This document shows, piece by piece, positions 49,901-59,213 of a DNA stretch of 64,000 bases. The position numbers were made by a program, and so were the translations under genes. This DNA comes from Isochrysis galbana (taxonomy: Eukaryota; Haptophyta; Isochrysidales; Isochrysidaceae). Location of the stretch: assembly GCA_018136815.1 (NCBI GenBank), contig CM030942.1, positions 931,797 to 995,796 on the forward strand, given 5' to 3'. Under the pieces are notes generated by a model. It was not told the origin of the DNA and ran no database searches. It worked only from the letters and a program-made list of their open reading frames with translations. Within the stretch, counting starts at the first letter, position 1, and the number at the start of each line of letters is the position of its first letter.

Positions 49901-51089
49901 CTTCATTGGCCAAGCAAATCATCTCCACGGGGGGAACTAGCTGCGCCTTAATAAGTGGGCAGCCCGAGGTGTATCGACTCCAACCGATGCGGCTTCCACC
50001 ATCCCCGCGAAAGTTGCCGCTGTCCCCTGGTCCTATGGGGGGGGGATCTGAGGCACAAGCGCCTGCCCCAGCATGGCTAACCCACATGAAGCAGCGGTCT
50101 CCATCTTTCCAAGGAAATTGCACCTCGTCAACCGTTGGTGCAGGACAGGCGGTGCTCGAACTGGTTGTCTCTGAGCCGAGAAAGAGGGCGCCAGTCCCCG
50201 ATAGGATGCGGTCGCCGTCTCCGTGATCTCTCCCGCCACCATTGGGGTGCGCGAAACCTGCGAAGTTCGCATTCTCCACCGCCTGCTGGATGCGAAAGAA
50301 GACGTCGCCGCCGGCGCCTACGCCGTACTCGAATCGGACGCCACTCTCGTTGTACCATTGCGTCAGGATCTTCATGTAGTCCGGTACCATCTGTTCGATG
50401 GCACAGGAGAGATTCGCTGGGCCTGCCTTAAACGAGCGTTCACAGAACATGGTGGGGGCGCAGCCAGACGCAGAGTTGCAGCCCATGCATGTCATTCCAT
50501 TGCGCCCGGTCGGACATTCGCACCCCTGTGAGATCCAGTAGGCTGTGTTGTCGGCGTAGTGAGCAACTACTGACGAACGCATCCCGCCCGCCTCGCACAG
50601 CACATCCCAAAATTCTGGCGCACTCGTTGTGTAGTTGACGCCCCGATACCCTGTCGCTCTCAGCGCCTCGGCTGTGTAAGTGTAGAGTGGCCCATTGTAC
50701 CTGGAGCAGTTAGCATGGTCGGTGGCGCATTTGGGAGTCATCGGCTCCCGGTACAGCATATCAAGCGCCTGCGCACGCCTAAGCGATACATCGCTCGAGT
50801 TGCCGGCACACGGAAGGCCGCTTGGGCCTGTCTCGTCGCCCGGCACACAGGTGTACCTGTGGGCGCACCAACCGCAGCCAGAAGTCCGGACGCAGCTGAA
50901 GCCATCACGGTGGTGCGCGCATGCACTGTCGCGTGAAGCCTTCCTATTTGCCGGCAGTCCTAGGGGCGATGGTTGGGACGACCACGACAAGAAGAAGGAG
51001 GAGGTGGTGCTGTTGCTGCTGCTGGTGGTGCTGGTGGTGCTGGAGGGGCGAGGGGGAGAGAGAGGGAGCGGCGGCGCCCGGCCTGTCAT
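46923..51089 (-). CDS. ABCG-type half-transporter with Cys-rich extracellular N-terminal domain
   Basis: This is a single-exon protein of 1,388 residues. After a Pro/Ser-rich start with a hydrophobic F-F-L-S-W segment, a Cys-rich module begins near residue 55 (C-A-H-H-R-D-G-F-S-C through C-G-W-C-A-H-R-Y-T-C), resembling a PSI/plexin-type fold. More Cys-rich sequence follows, then a membrane helix (about 460-485). The ATPase has Walker A G-P-S-G-S-G-K-S (about 687), signature L-S-G-G-E-R-R-R (about 793) and Walker B L-L-L-D-E-P-L-S-G (about 855). The C-terminal ABC2 region has about six helices. This layout (long N-domain, helix, ATPase, six helices) resembles the plant/algal ABCG24/28-like group, which is larger than ordinary ABCG half-transporters and exports lipidic compounds. 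The substrate is unknown. I took the ATG at 51089; the frame is open further upstream. Confidence 0.85.
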   Translation of the reverse strand: MTGRAPPLPLSPPRPSSTTSTTSSSNSTTSSFFLSWSSQPSPLGLPANRKASRDSACAHHRDGFSCVRTSGCGWCAHRYTCVPGDETGPSGLPCAGNSSDVSLRRAQALDMLYREPMTPKCATDHANCSRYNGPLYTYTAEALRATGYRGVNYTTSAPEFWDVLCEAGGMRSSVVAHYADNTAYWISQGCECPTGRNGMTCMGCNSASGCAPTMFCERSFKAGPANLSCAIEQMVPDYMKILTQWYNESGVRFEYGVGAGGDVFFRIQQAVENANFAGFAHPNGGGRDHGDGDRILSGTGALFLGSETTSSSTACPAPTVDEVQFPWKDGDRCFMWVSHAGAGACASDPPPIGPGDSGNFRGDGGSRIGWSRYTSGCPLIKAQLVPPVEMICLANEGAQLTERQSSACVIRLPSRQMSMRLHCQLQGVCVPKGSPPHAPMPPMPPSINDICGNASMSTYASCWMWLSYSVTWFLLFVGLLTPFLLRRCTRCVASLHRRRNRISDTPCCSLTGLGVYPQHRLSDSSAAPHTHSHFSRVTREPLLNTFSGPSFSLFSRQPVALTTPPPLLEALQSTHIEPAEASASVPVLLAPAAPPPMERSQTMAQPDNATRGIGMNGAEDAGCHNVDRGESRGGGRMRCDIQGDNRNLRMTCHASLSWCDLSYHIANTQILQPSTHGIQPGLHCLIGPSGSGKSSLLGILAGRKARGHVGGQVKLAGRSADASSRRLRVGYVTQEDMLPPTCTIAEHLRFHARTRAPWLSPHQRDDLVASTLAAVSLAHKATDLIGDTYVRGLSGGERRRVSLAVELLILRGSALRGIMPSCDAAEEGQLVDAGNGPQLVSSTRDGMPRNSCVLLLDEPLSGLDSVNARLVLATLCELVGQRPPQFGTDGPRTTLHTPLDNGCDANSARCHASLTVLLSVHQPTHRFLLSMSGIVVMAPGGRILYGGPTSTPSGTCALTSWFEADGVPPHLGHIAPNPAEALLEVLADTSQAMQIKIDRLIEERARSVSSHQCSCPSCRQGHITEETVVGDDKAMSSESNDSISLGESWARIPQGDRSPGFFVQLDALSARHCTVALRHPLLIWVNLVSTLIISILCGFAFWQTGKNNALDSGVLQRVGLLFFLMLIFMLSSLINIQMWHRERLLYFQESAAGCYGPLSFLLAKLLFDAIPLRVVPSLLCAAIVYPMAGLHSSGPLGPGLPATGPPAALIFATGLAMANLVGYSLVSAIAIACSSPGVSMQVSAWFALYSFLFCGLLVNKATLEQMGNHVAQEYGQLLGAAISAVPLTSFMFRFIEMVLVDELGTPGVPFVDIQQRAIPGSAPYPPVHVPGPYILDFLGYNHGDEGTRHCWLGIPCAAWDDLMALAGWFLIAQLCCYLLLRFIVKDPH

Positions 51090-51570
51090 TGCAGAGAGGG
51101 GGAGCGAAAAAGACTGGGGGGAGAGAGCTGCTGGCAGAAATGTGCGTTCGAGCGGGAATGGGGGTGGAGAAGTTGGGAGGCGGGATGGAGGGTGCAGCGC
51201 AGCGTGGAGGGAGGCAAGGTGGGGGGACAGGAAAGGGAGAAAGAGAGCTGGCCGCCGACGAGAGGAAGGAGACGGAAGCGGCAGGAGCGAGCTTGAACGA
51301 AAACAGGGACGGGACGAGAACGGCGTGATTGGGTGTGACAACTCAGCAGATAGAATTTTAAACCTCAATACTTGCCGAGTCTTCCAGGAAGGAGGACGGT
51401 CGCCGTGTCGGAATGTCGAATGTCCGAATGAGATTTGTATTACAAGGTGTGAAGGTGTGTCCATAGAGTTGGTGAGTGTGCGTCTCGAACCTTCGCCGTC
51501 GCTAGACTCCAGGAGAACAACAGATCACAGGCCACGAGTGCCGCCAAAGTGCGGCGCAAATTTTAGGAGA

Positions 51571-51724
51571 AAAAAAACATCTGAAGATTCAGGGCTAAAA
51601 CACCTACTAGCGGCCAGCCGTCATCGTCTACCATCTACCATCCGCCACCGCCCCTTAGCCCGTTCCCTCCGTCCTCCGTCTCTTTCCCTTCCTTCCCCCC
51701 TTCGTTCCTTTGTCTTCGGTTTCC
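51571..51724 (+). repeat. diverged R2 fragment
   Basis: It begins with AAACATCTGAAGATTCAGGG and ends near TTCCTTTGTCTTCGGT, both found in the same order in R2 (32033 and 32150). It is interrupted by the R1 copies that follow. Confidence 0.45.
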
Positions 51725-51905
51725 GCAACTAAGTTTGTACTTTGTACTTAGCAGTTCGCCCATGGGGGGGCACGAGCCCCCCCCTCTCTCCACTCCTCCC
51801 CTGCCATGGGGGAGGAACCACCCATGCTCCTGGCACGCCTGATGGCTTGCCAGGAGCCCACTGCCCTGCTGACCCACTCTCTCAGTGGCAGACTCGCCTG
51901 CTTCG
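51725..51905 (+). mobile_element. retroposon R1, short 5' fragment
   Basis: This is the first ~180 bp of R1 (GCAACTAAGTTTGTAC to CTGACCCACTCTCTC), ending before the next copy starts at 51971. It is 3'-truncated. Confidence 0.65.
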
Positions 51906-51970
51906 CGCTTCCTTGTCGCATTCGCGAATCGACACTCGTTACTCGTTAGGCTTCTCTTCGTCGTTCGGCA

Positions 51971-52718
51971 ACTAAGTTTATACCTAGTTCGCCCATGGGG
52001 GGGCACGAGCCCCCCCCCCTCTCCACTCCTCCCCTGCCATGGGGGAAGAACCACACATGCTCCTGGCACGCCTGATGGCTTGCCAGGAGCCCACTGCCCT
52101 GCTGACCCACTCTCTCCCTGGCAGGCTCGTCCCATTCGCCCATCCTGGCCCCTCGTGACCAGCCCATCGCTCCAACCCCCCCTCCCCCCCTGTTCGACAG
52201 GCAGACAGGTGCAGAGTGGGGGCCCCTGAGGCCCAGGAGCGCCAGCGAGGGAGAGGCAGGGGAGGCCAGGGCCCAGCCCCAGCCTCCTCTGCCCCTTGAG
52301 CTGGCCTCCAGGAGCCTCCAGGGGTCGCCAGGGGCAGCTGCAGGCCTGTCGCAGGCGCGCCATCGCGCGTGCCTGCAGGAGAGGGGAGAGAGAGCGCGGA
52401 GAAGGGGGTGGGCGGAGCGAGAGCTCCGCTCACCGAAAAATCAGTAAGTCTCGCGCCTGTTTACAGGATAAGTCGAGACAGAGTCGGCCGCCAGCCCAGG
52501 TGGCGTAGGAGGAAGGGGGGAACGGATCACCGGGGGGGGGCGCGGGCCACCGGACCCTATCTAAGCCCTTCACCCCTATCCCCCTAGTAGTGCACGGGGG
52601 AAGCCGCCTGATGGCGGGGGGGGAAGGGCCGGGGGAGTGGGGGTGTAGAAAGTATGCTACGTGTAGGTAGTGGTTCCATTCGCCGCGAGTGCGGTAAGAA
52701 TATTATGAAGTTTTTTTT
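51971..52718 (+). mobile_element. retroposon R1, full copy with 16-bp target duplication and T-tail
   Basis: It is flanked by TCTTCGTCGTTCGGCA at 51955-51970 and 52719-52734. The 3' end reads GCGGTAAGAATATTATGAAG followed by a run of T. The body is nearly identical to copies 1 and 2. The 16-bp duplication and terminal homopolymer are hallmarks of LINE-type retroposition. Confidence 0.85.
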
Positions 52719-52734
52719 TCTTCGTCGTTCGGCA

Positions 52735-53315
52735 TTTATCGTTATAATTCTCTGCTTTCTCTCGTTCTCGGTCAAAAGCTTCGCTTGGATGCATGGGATC
52801 GTGGGTTGTGGAGCGCCCTCTCTCTTTCTCTCGAAGAGAAGGGAAGTTTCCCCGTACGGGCAAATGCGCTGAGGGGTGTCGTGATAGTGATAGTACCGGG
52901 CTAGCTAGTGGGAGTAGTGGTACTGACGCTCAGTTGTTTTATTACTACTACTACTACTATCTTTTACCGATAGAAAAATGAACTTTCGTAAGCGCGCCAA
53001 TTGTCGCGGCAAGCGGGCCCTTATATCGCAGGGGACAACGAGCCAAAGGGCTAGAGAGAGATCTGCCGATTTGATGCCTCAAACTCGAGGATTTGCGAAA
53101 ACGCATGAGAAGGAATTCTCAGCTTTCAGCTCTAGAGAAAAGCTGTGCAACTACTAGAGCTAGAGCTAGAGCTAGGATGATAGGGTAGTGCAGGTCGGAA
53201 ACGAGCAATCAGATTGACGCGATACTCTCTCTAATCTCACTCGCCCAAATACCACGCCTAGGTGCATACCCGCAAGAGTGCTCTTCCCCTTTCACGAGCA
53301 GCAGCATCGGCCTCG
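52735..53315. other. intergenic stretch with simple repeats
   Basis: It contains an (ACT)n run near 52942-52960 and a TAGAGC repeat near 53155-53175. There are no long frames or RNA genes. It forms the 3' flank of the thymidylate kinase gene. Confidence 0.5.
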
Positions 53316-54629
53316 TCACTCTTTCCGGTTGACAAACTCCTTCTCCAAGGAGTTGAAAAGCGCATCGTTGAGCTCCTCCCTAGAAATGCGCGAGCCGTCG
53401 GGAGCAATGCAAGGCACCCTTTGCCAATGAACAAAATTCTCCGCGCACCACAAGTATGTGCTGCGGACACCGTCCTTGTATTCCGCGCCAGCAGTCTCAT
53501 GCATATCCAGGGCCGCACGCGTCGAGTCGGATCCAAGGGCTTTTGCGGCGTCTTGGGGAGGAAGATCAAGATAGACGACGCGGTGAGCACGTGGCACCCC
53601 AAGCCAATCGTGTTCGAACCGGGTCAGCGCGTCAATAAGAGGCGGCCGCTGCTCATCAGGTAATTTGGATGCCTATCGCCGAGACATAAAGCGGGGCTCG
53701 TCAGATGGGGGTGCCCATGGTCGAGGATCCACCACTTATGGCATCGACTCGAGCCAGCTTAGCAATGTGAGCTAGGCGTTATCGCATGACCGCCCCATCT
53801 CACCTGATGGCCAAAGTTGGCCTCGACGTACCGATCCAAGATGATGTTGTCCCCACGCTTAAGCCAATACGCAAGGAGCGGCATAACATCGTAGCGGTTT
53901 TGTGCGTAGAGGGACGCGAACAAGAGCGGATTCACCGATTTGATATCGCCCATAGCACCAGATAGAAGTGTGCGAATCAGCTTGCCTGTGCATCAAATGT
54001 GGCGCGCTCAGCTGTTCATGCAAGGAACCATACTCGATCGTCGCGCCTAGGACTCCCAGCGGGCTATTCGTGTGCACGCAGCCTGAATCGAAGCACGCAT
54101 GGACCGCCAGCTCAAGAAGGCAGAACACACCATGCATGGCTGCATCATGAGGGAAATCGATGGTTGAGACGGGATACCCCAGTGCAGTGAGGCGGCTTCG
54201 CAAGAGAGCCGTTTGAGTCTGCTTGCCGGCGCCATCCCCGCCCTCCACGACGAAGATGCGACCCGCTGACACAGGAGGAGTGAGGAACGTTTCGATCGCC
54301 GAGGTCGCCTCCGACTCATCCGTGTATTCACAACAGATTAGGAGCGGGTGGGCGCTGGCCTCGATGGCCTTAACCGCGGACGTGCCGCGCTTGCGCAGGC
54401 ACAGTACTGGGATCCGACTCTTGTGCAGTGCGTACGACACCTCGGCGCCAACCGAAGCGTCGCATACACTCAAGTCAGCAACAAGCGCCTCGGAGCTGTC
54501 GAGCGTGGCCATCCACTCGCTGCCACCAAGCCGCACGGGGGCGTAGCGTGCTAGCTGGTCGTGGAGCGATTTCAGCGGCTCGGACGGTGGCTTGGCGAAG
54601 TAAATTGGCGAATACAGGGACTTAAGCAT
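53316..54629 (-). CDS. DNPH1-like deoxyribosidase domain fused to thymidylate kinase, 3 exons
   Basis: Exons 54629-54131, 53985-53804 and 53648-53316 (GT-AG, in phase) give 337 residues. Residues 1-120 resemble the nucleoside deoxyribosyltransferase/DNPH1 fold: L-V-A-D-L-S-V-C-D-A-S-V-G-A-E-V-S-Y-A-L contains the catalytic Glu position, and R-I-P-V-L-C-L is the next strand. The N-terminal G-S-I-R-type phosphate motif of DNPH1 is not evident. Residues 125-337 are thymidylate kinase: P-loop E-G-G-D-G-A-G-K-Q (about 129-137), D-F-P, Q-N-R, D-R-Y (about 215), then V-V-Y-L-D-L-P-P. Thymidylate kinase makes dTDP from dTMP; DNPH1 hydrolyses abnormal dNMPs such as hydroxymethyl-dUMP. The splice of exon 1 to 2 restores the family sequence H-G-K-L-I-R-T-L-L. 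The third acceptor could also be at 53651. Confidence 0.82.
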
Positions 54630-54807
54630 CGGGCGGAGAGGGAAGGAAGGGAGGGACGCAGAGGGGTAGGGGCCAGGCAAGGCGCGCGGCGGAGGAGGCA
54701 GCGGCGAGAGCACGCGGTTGGCGCCAAAACGGAGACCTCCTTCACAAGTTCACAAGCACATAGAGTCGAAAAGCACTATTAGGAGTAGCTAGTAGATTCC
54801 TACCCCG

Positions 54808-55312
54808 AGGGGCCCCCCAGAAGGGGGCCATGGCGCGCGACATGCAGCACACGCCCGTAGGAGAACGAAGAGAACGACGGGAAAAGAACGACAAAAAAAC
54901 GACACGATCCAGCTCGAGAATAGGTAATAGGTAAGACAACCGCCTGTTTACGGTATATCAACGGGAGGACACCCCGCGCGGCAAGCGAACACCGCGAAAG
55001 TGCGGCAGCGGACGAAGAAAGGTCGAAGGGCGGGGGCCGAGACCCCCCGGGGACAATATAAGATAGTTCAGAAGGCGTTTTACGTTTGTCTGCCACAGGA
55101 ACACCCAACAACAGGTCTGCCCCAGCCCGCCCCTTGCGCTTGGCCCTTCGTAGTGCACGCCCCCCCCCCCCCCGATACCAAAGACAAAGGAATGAAGGGG
55201 GTAGGTAGTGTAAAGGGAGTGAGTGTTCTGGGGTATAGGCGATGGCGTGAGTCGGTACCGTGAGTGCGTGGTCTTTATAGCTAGCGGTAGTAGCCTGAAT
55301 CTTCAGATGTTT
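54808..55312 (-). repeat. dispersed repeat R2, minus copy
   Basis: This is the reverse complement of the 32030-32535 unit. It ends (plus coordinates) with CCTGAATCTTCAGATGTTTT at 55294-55313. Similarity includes the CGCGCCATGG and CACGCCCGTAGGAGAACGAA end, a run of A, and the poly-C stretch at 55160-55173. Confidence 0.65.
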
Positions 55313-55365
55313 TTTTGTTTTTTTAATCTCCTCACAACCCCGACCTCGATCATCGTCGCTTGCGT

Positions 55366-55668
55366 TGGCTCAGTCGCGAATCTTCGCGATGCCTGTTGCG
55401 ATCAGGACTACTCTACGACGAGTGCCGACGAGAAACGGAAGCTCTGCCTCTACGTGCCGAAGGCGATGCGCCGCGCCTACCTCGAAGCCTTTCACGACCA
55501 CCTGTGCCACCTCGGCGACAACCGGATGGCGCGACTTCTACGCGACCGATATTTTTGGCCTGGCATGAATGCAGACGTCTCTGATCTCTGAGCACGTTCG
55601 GCAATGTCACGGCGAGTGCATCTTAGCTAAGCCGCCCTTCCGTCACCTCGCGGATCCGAAGGCTTAGA
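55366..55668 (+). pseudogene. Ty3/gypsy-type integrase zinc-finger fragment, frameshifted
   Basis: The plus strand reads Y-V-P-K-A-M-R-R-A-Y-L-E, then F-H-D-H-L-C-H-L-G, then R-D-R-Y-F-W-P-G-M, the His half of the integrase HHCC finger in Ty3/gypsy-like elements. A frameshift near 55592 is needed to reach R-Q-C-H-G-E-C-I-L-A-K, the Cys half, which also has one extra residue between its cysteines. Nothing else of the element is present. The TGTTTGACTGCCCTA motif follows at 55681. Confidence 0.7.
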
Positions 55669-56343
55669 AGTTGAAAGCCCTGTTTGACTGCCCTAAACCT
55701 GGCCGGGCCCATAGCAGACACCTTCAAGAATATGTGTTTTTCATCACAAGCCACACATCTCCCATCGGGAAGGCCTCAGGATTGGGGGTCCTCCTACAAC
55801 GCTGCGGTACCTACCGCACGCGCGAGGGGCTGGCCCACACAGCGGCAGCGGCACGTCGCAGCAGCACATCGCGTTGGTTGGCGCCTCTTCTTGTTCCCGA
55901 TATTCTATGATGGTGTGCCGACAACCAAAGGTTTCCGACAAGAAGAAGAGAGAAGAAGAAGAAGAAGACAACAACACCTTTCATAGCATACAATACAAGT
56001 ACTCTACAGAGAGTCCGTGGCAGAAAGCCGCTCGATCATTTTATATCCATTCTCTCCATTATTATCTTGCTCTCATGATCACATCGAAGCAGCTGCCAAT
56101 GTCGTTGGAGAAGAAGAGAATTCTGTACTACATAAAGAATTGACAGCGAGACTCGTGGAGACTACAACAGCGAGACAACACGGAATGCGGGACGACGAGA
56201 AGAAGAGACAAGATCTACTACTCTAGTCCAGCAAGGGGACGAGATGAGAGAGAGAGATGAGAAAGAAGAAAGAGGAGATTCTCCTAGGGCGAGTCAGAGA
56301 GAGGAGAGAGAGCCCGCTCCCCCGCTGCGAGGACGATCCCGCG
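55669..56343 (+). other. gene-poor stretch before the SAM carrier
   Basis: It contains the 15-base dispersed motif at 55681-55695, an AAG/AGA-rich run near 55938-55970, and several short frames. I see no gene; the last ~150 bp are purine-rich and may be the carrier's leader. Confidence 0.4.
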
Positions 56344-57490
56344 ATGTCCGACGAGAGGCAGACTGCTCGCGACACGCCGTTCACGTTGGCGCTGCTCTCG
56401 GGCGCTTGCGCCGGTACAACCGTCGATGTTGCCCTCTATCCGCTGGATACGCTCAAAGTGCGCATGCAGTCTGAGAAGGGCTTCTGGGCTGCGGGAGGCT
56501 TCCGCGGCGTCTACAATGGCGTGCTTGCTACTGCGCTCGGAGCGGCCCCCGGAGCGGCATTCTTCTTCTCAGCGTACGAGGGATTTAAACCGATATTCAG
56601 GAAGCTCAATGGCGGCGTTGAGCATCCGCTGCAGCACTCGTTCTCCGCCTCAGTGAGCACACAGCCCAGCGGACGAGCGATGGGGCGGGCGTTGTGCAAG
56701 TTGGCGCTGGGGGACGCAACGCACAGGGCCCTCTGTGTCCTGGCGACTTCGCGGACGGCTGGTCCTCCTTGCTGCGCAGGTGGGAGAAGTTGCAGCATGC
56801 ATCATCCGCGTGCCTACCGGCGTCGTGACGCAGCGCATGCAGGTTGGCCAGTACTCAAGCTTCCTCGAGGCTGTGCGCGGCATTGCCGCACAGCCAGGCG
56901 GCTTGTCCACCTTCTACCTGGGCTTCTGGACGACGGTGGCCCGTGAGATTCCATTCTCTTTCATTCAGTTTCCAATGTACGAGGGGCTTAAGAAGTATTG
57001 GGCGCGTGAGCAGGGCTCCGAGACGACGCCGGTCCAGGGAGCGATCTGCGGCTCTATGTCAGGATCAGTGGCAGCAGCCCTCACTTGCCCCCTTGACGTT
57101 GTCAAGACAAGGATGATGCTTGGCTCCAAGAGCGCGAGCGGCGAGCTGTACCAAGGCACCCTAAGCTCGCTCCGCACTATTGTGTTCGAGGAGGGGCCGG
57201 CGGCACTATTCAAGGGCATCGGACCTCGAGTCGGGTGGATCTCTGTGGGCGGGTGAGTGGCCAGCTACTAGCCAAGACTATGGCAGCTAGCCCTTGTCCA
57301 TTACTGGCTGAAGCCCTGTGCAAACTTTTTGTCGCACGATGTGCACATTACCGCCGCTGTAGTCGTGACCTGCTCATATTTGCATCCAACATTGGTCTGA
57401 CCAACCCGTAGGATTTTCTTCTTCGGCGCCTATGAGAAGGCATCTTCTTTGCTTTGGAAGTCGGGAGTGTGGGGAAGAAAGTATGAGTAG
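56344..57490 (+). CDS. SLC25A26: mitochondrial S-adenosylmethionine carrier (SLC25A26-like), 3 exons
   Basis: Exons 56344-56652, 56780-57252 and 57412-57490 join in phase to 286 residues, close to the family length of about 274. The three carrier repeats carry Y-P-L-D-T-L-K-V-R-M-Q, V-P-T-G-V-V-T-Q-R-M-Q and C-P-L-D-V-V-K-T-R-M-M. The first and third are canonical P-x-D-x-x-K signatures. The second has Gly for the acidic residue and Thr for Lys; SAM carriers usually keep P-T-E-V-V-K here. The sequence G-P-R-V-G-W-I-S-V-G-G-I-F-F-F-G-A-Y-E is diagnostic for SAMC. It would exchange cytosolic SAM for S-adenosylhomocysteine across the inner membrane of mitochondria (or plastids). Start is the first Met before the first helix. 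Confidence 0.88.
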
Positions 57491-58064
57491 GTTCGCCTTC
57501 AGAAAGTGCGTATTCATTGGTCCGACGTGCTCTGTCGCCTCCATGGCCAGCTCGGGCCGCCGATGTCAGCCAGTTGGCCAAATGCTAATCATTGCGGCAT
57601 CCTCAGCGGAACCGGCGCGCGTGTGCACGCACCGTTAACTGTGATCCTCCATTCCATGCCGACAATGGTGAACGCGGATGGGTTCTCTTTCATATAATGT
57701 GTTGCTAGAGTGGACGCGCGATGTGGCTTGAAGCGCCAGGGCAGGCGCTGTCTTCGACGGCCATCCTCGTGCCACCGGGAAGTCATGGGTGGGGAAGGGG
57801 GGGAGATGCCGCCATCCACATGTATCGGACGTAGACACTCCCGAACATCGCACGTAGGGAGGTTGCTCTTGACGTCGAGTCATCTGCTGCGCGCACTCTC
57901 TAAGGATGTTCAGCTCAAGGGTCAGGACGAATTGCCGAAATGCTGCGTGGCTTGATCTTCTAAATCACAACAGTCGAATTACGCTGACCAACATCATTGT
58001 GCATTGTGCTGATTGTTGGCTAGAAATGAGCCCCCGTGCCCGTGCCATCGAATGTCCCCAGCTC
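57491..58064. other. intergenic region without recognised features
   Basis: About 570 bp with short frames on both strands. I find no match to the repeat families of this window and no RNA gene. Confidence 0.4.
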
Positions 58065-59213
58065 TTTAAAAAAAACTTCTTAATATTCTCGCCGCGCGCG
58101 CGACTCTGCACTCTAACAATTGCAGCCTCGCCCGCCGCTCTCAACCCCCCACCACCTGCCTTGCGGCCCGTCCCTCGTGCGCTACCTAGGGGCTGGGTGT
58201 GTGGGGTTTCCTGCAGCAGTCGGTGCGCACCGGTCCCCGATAGGTTTTTTCCCCTCCTTCCTCCTGTACCATCGGGCTATCGGTTTCTATACTGCTTCTT
58301 TCAGAACCTAGGAGATGGGCGGCGTGCCTCCGTGTTCCCGGGGGTTGAGGCTGGGCGGGTGGGTGAAGCATCGCTGCGGCTTATGCGCGGTTATGCTAGC
58401 CTTTCCGCTAATTGGAGTGATCTGGCTATCGCGGCTAGGTTGTTGCCTAACATCAGTGTGCCTTTGTCGTTGAATGTAAAGACGGGGGTGCAAAGCTCAC
58501 GCGGGGACTTGAGTTTCGGTTTTCTCCCTTGTGAGGCTTTGCTAGTGCGTGCGGTCGAGGTCTTGTCCGGGGGGGTGAGCCCTCTGGCGAGGATCGTAAA
58601 TCTGCTGAGGGTTTTTTCGATGACCGGCACGTGGTGGAAAGTGTAGTTGTCAAATTCTACTTTGTAAAAGTCGCCTATTATGTATCTCCACGCTATGATG
58701 TATAGGGCTTTGAGGCTGTCGGGTGTCGTTGCGTTCGGGTATACAAAGAGTCTATCTTTAAGTTTCTGTGCCGTCGTTCTGTCTTTTCCAGGCGTGTACC
58801 CCGTCACCGCTTCTACGGCCCGGAAGATTTGTTGTGTGGAAGGGCATCTGGCAAGGTGTGTCGAGTTTTCGCGATATCTTCCACATAGTCTGCATTTCGC
58901 CGTGGTCGCCGTGACGAATCGGTTTCGTGTGCCTAGCCTCCTATGAGTGATGTGTGCTTAAAGTGGGGGTGTTTATCCGTGTGCTTGAGCATTGGGTGCG
59001 TGTATAATTTTGCCACGTGGATCCACTCATCTCGGGTCAAGTCTAGCTTCCGAGCCCACTTTTCCCGGGCTGGTTGCGGCTTGTCGCTGGGGCCACCCAC
59101 TAGGTATTCGCTCGTGATGTCGGATACGGTGATTTGGTCTAGTTGTTTCTTGCCGTTGAGCGCGTATTCGTCCGCTAAGGGGTACTCTAGGTGTTTCGGC
59201 CTTTGAGCCCGCT
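58065..59213 (-). pseudogene. 3' part of a degenerate LINE-like (non-LTR) retroelement
   Basis: On the minus strand a frame runs from about 59213 through W-I-H-V-A-K-L-Y-T-H-P-M-L-K to K-H-T-S-L-I. It then needs a one-base shift near 58942 to enter R-R-L-G-T-R-N-R-F-V-T-A-T-T-A-K-C-R-L-C-G and H-L-A-R-C-P, and continues to a stop at 58391. The C-x2-C...H-x3-C pattern after R-L-x-T-R resembles the zinc finger at the C-terminus of many LINE reverse transcriptases. A ~320-bp tail follows, ending GGCGAGAATATTAAGAAG and a T run at 58068-58075. TTAAAAGAACTGGGG on the 5' side and TTAAAGAGCTGGGG on the 3' side may be a decayed target duplication. The reverse-transcriptase core itself is missing, so the class call is moderate. 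Confidence 0.55.

Noticed and set aside
57906..58646. A 246-codon plus-strand frame
   Set aside because: It overlaps the LINE-like fragment and its tail in antisense and shows no recognisable domain.
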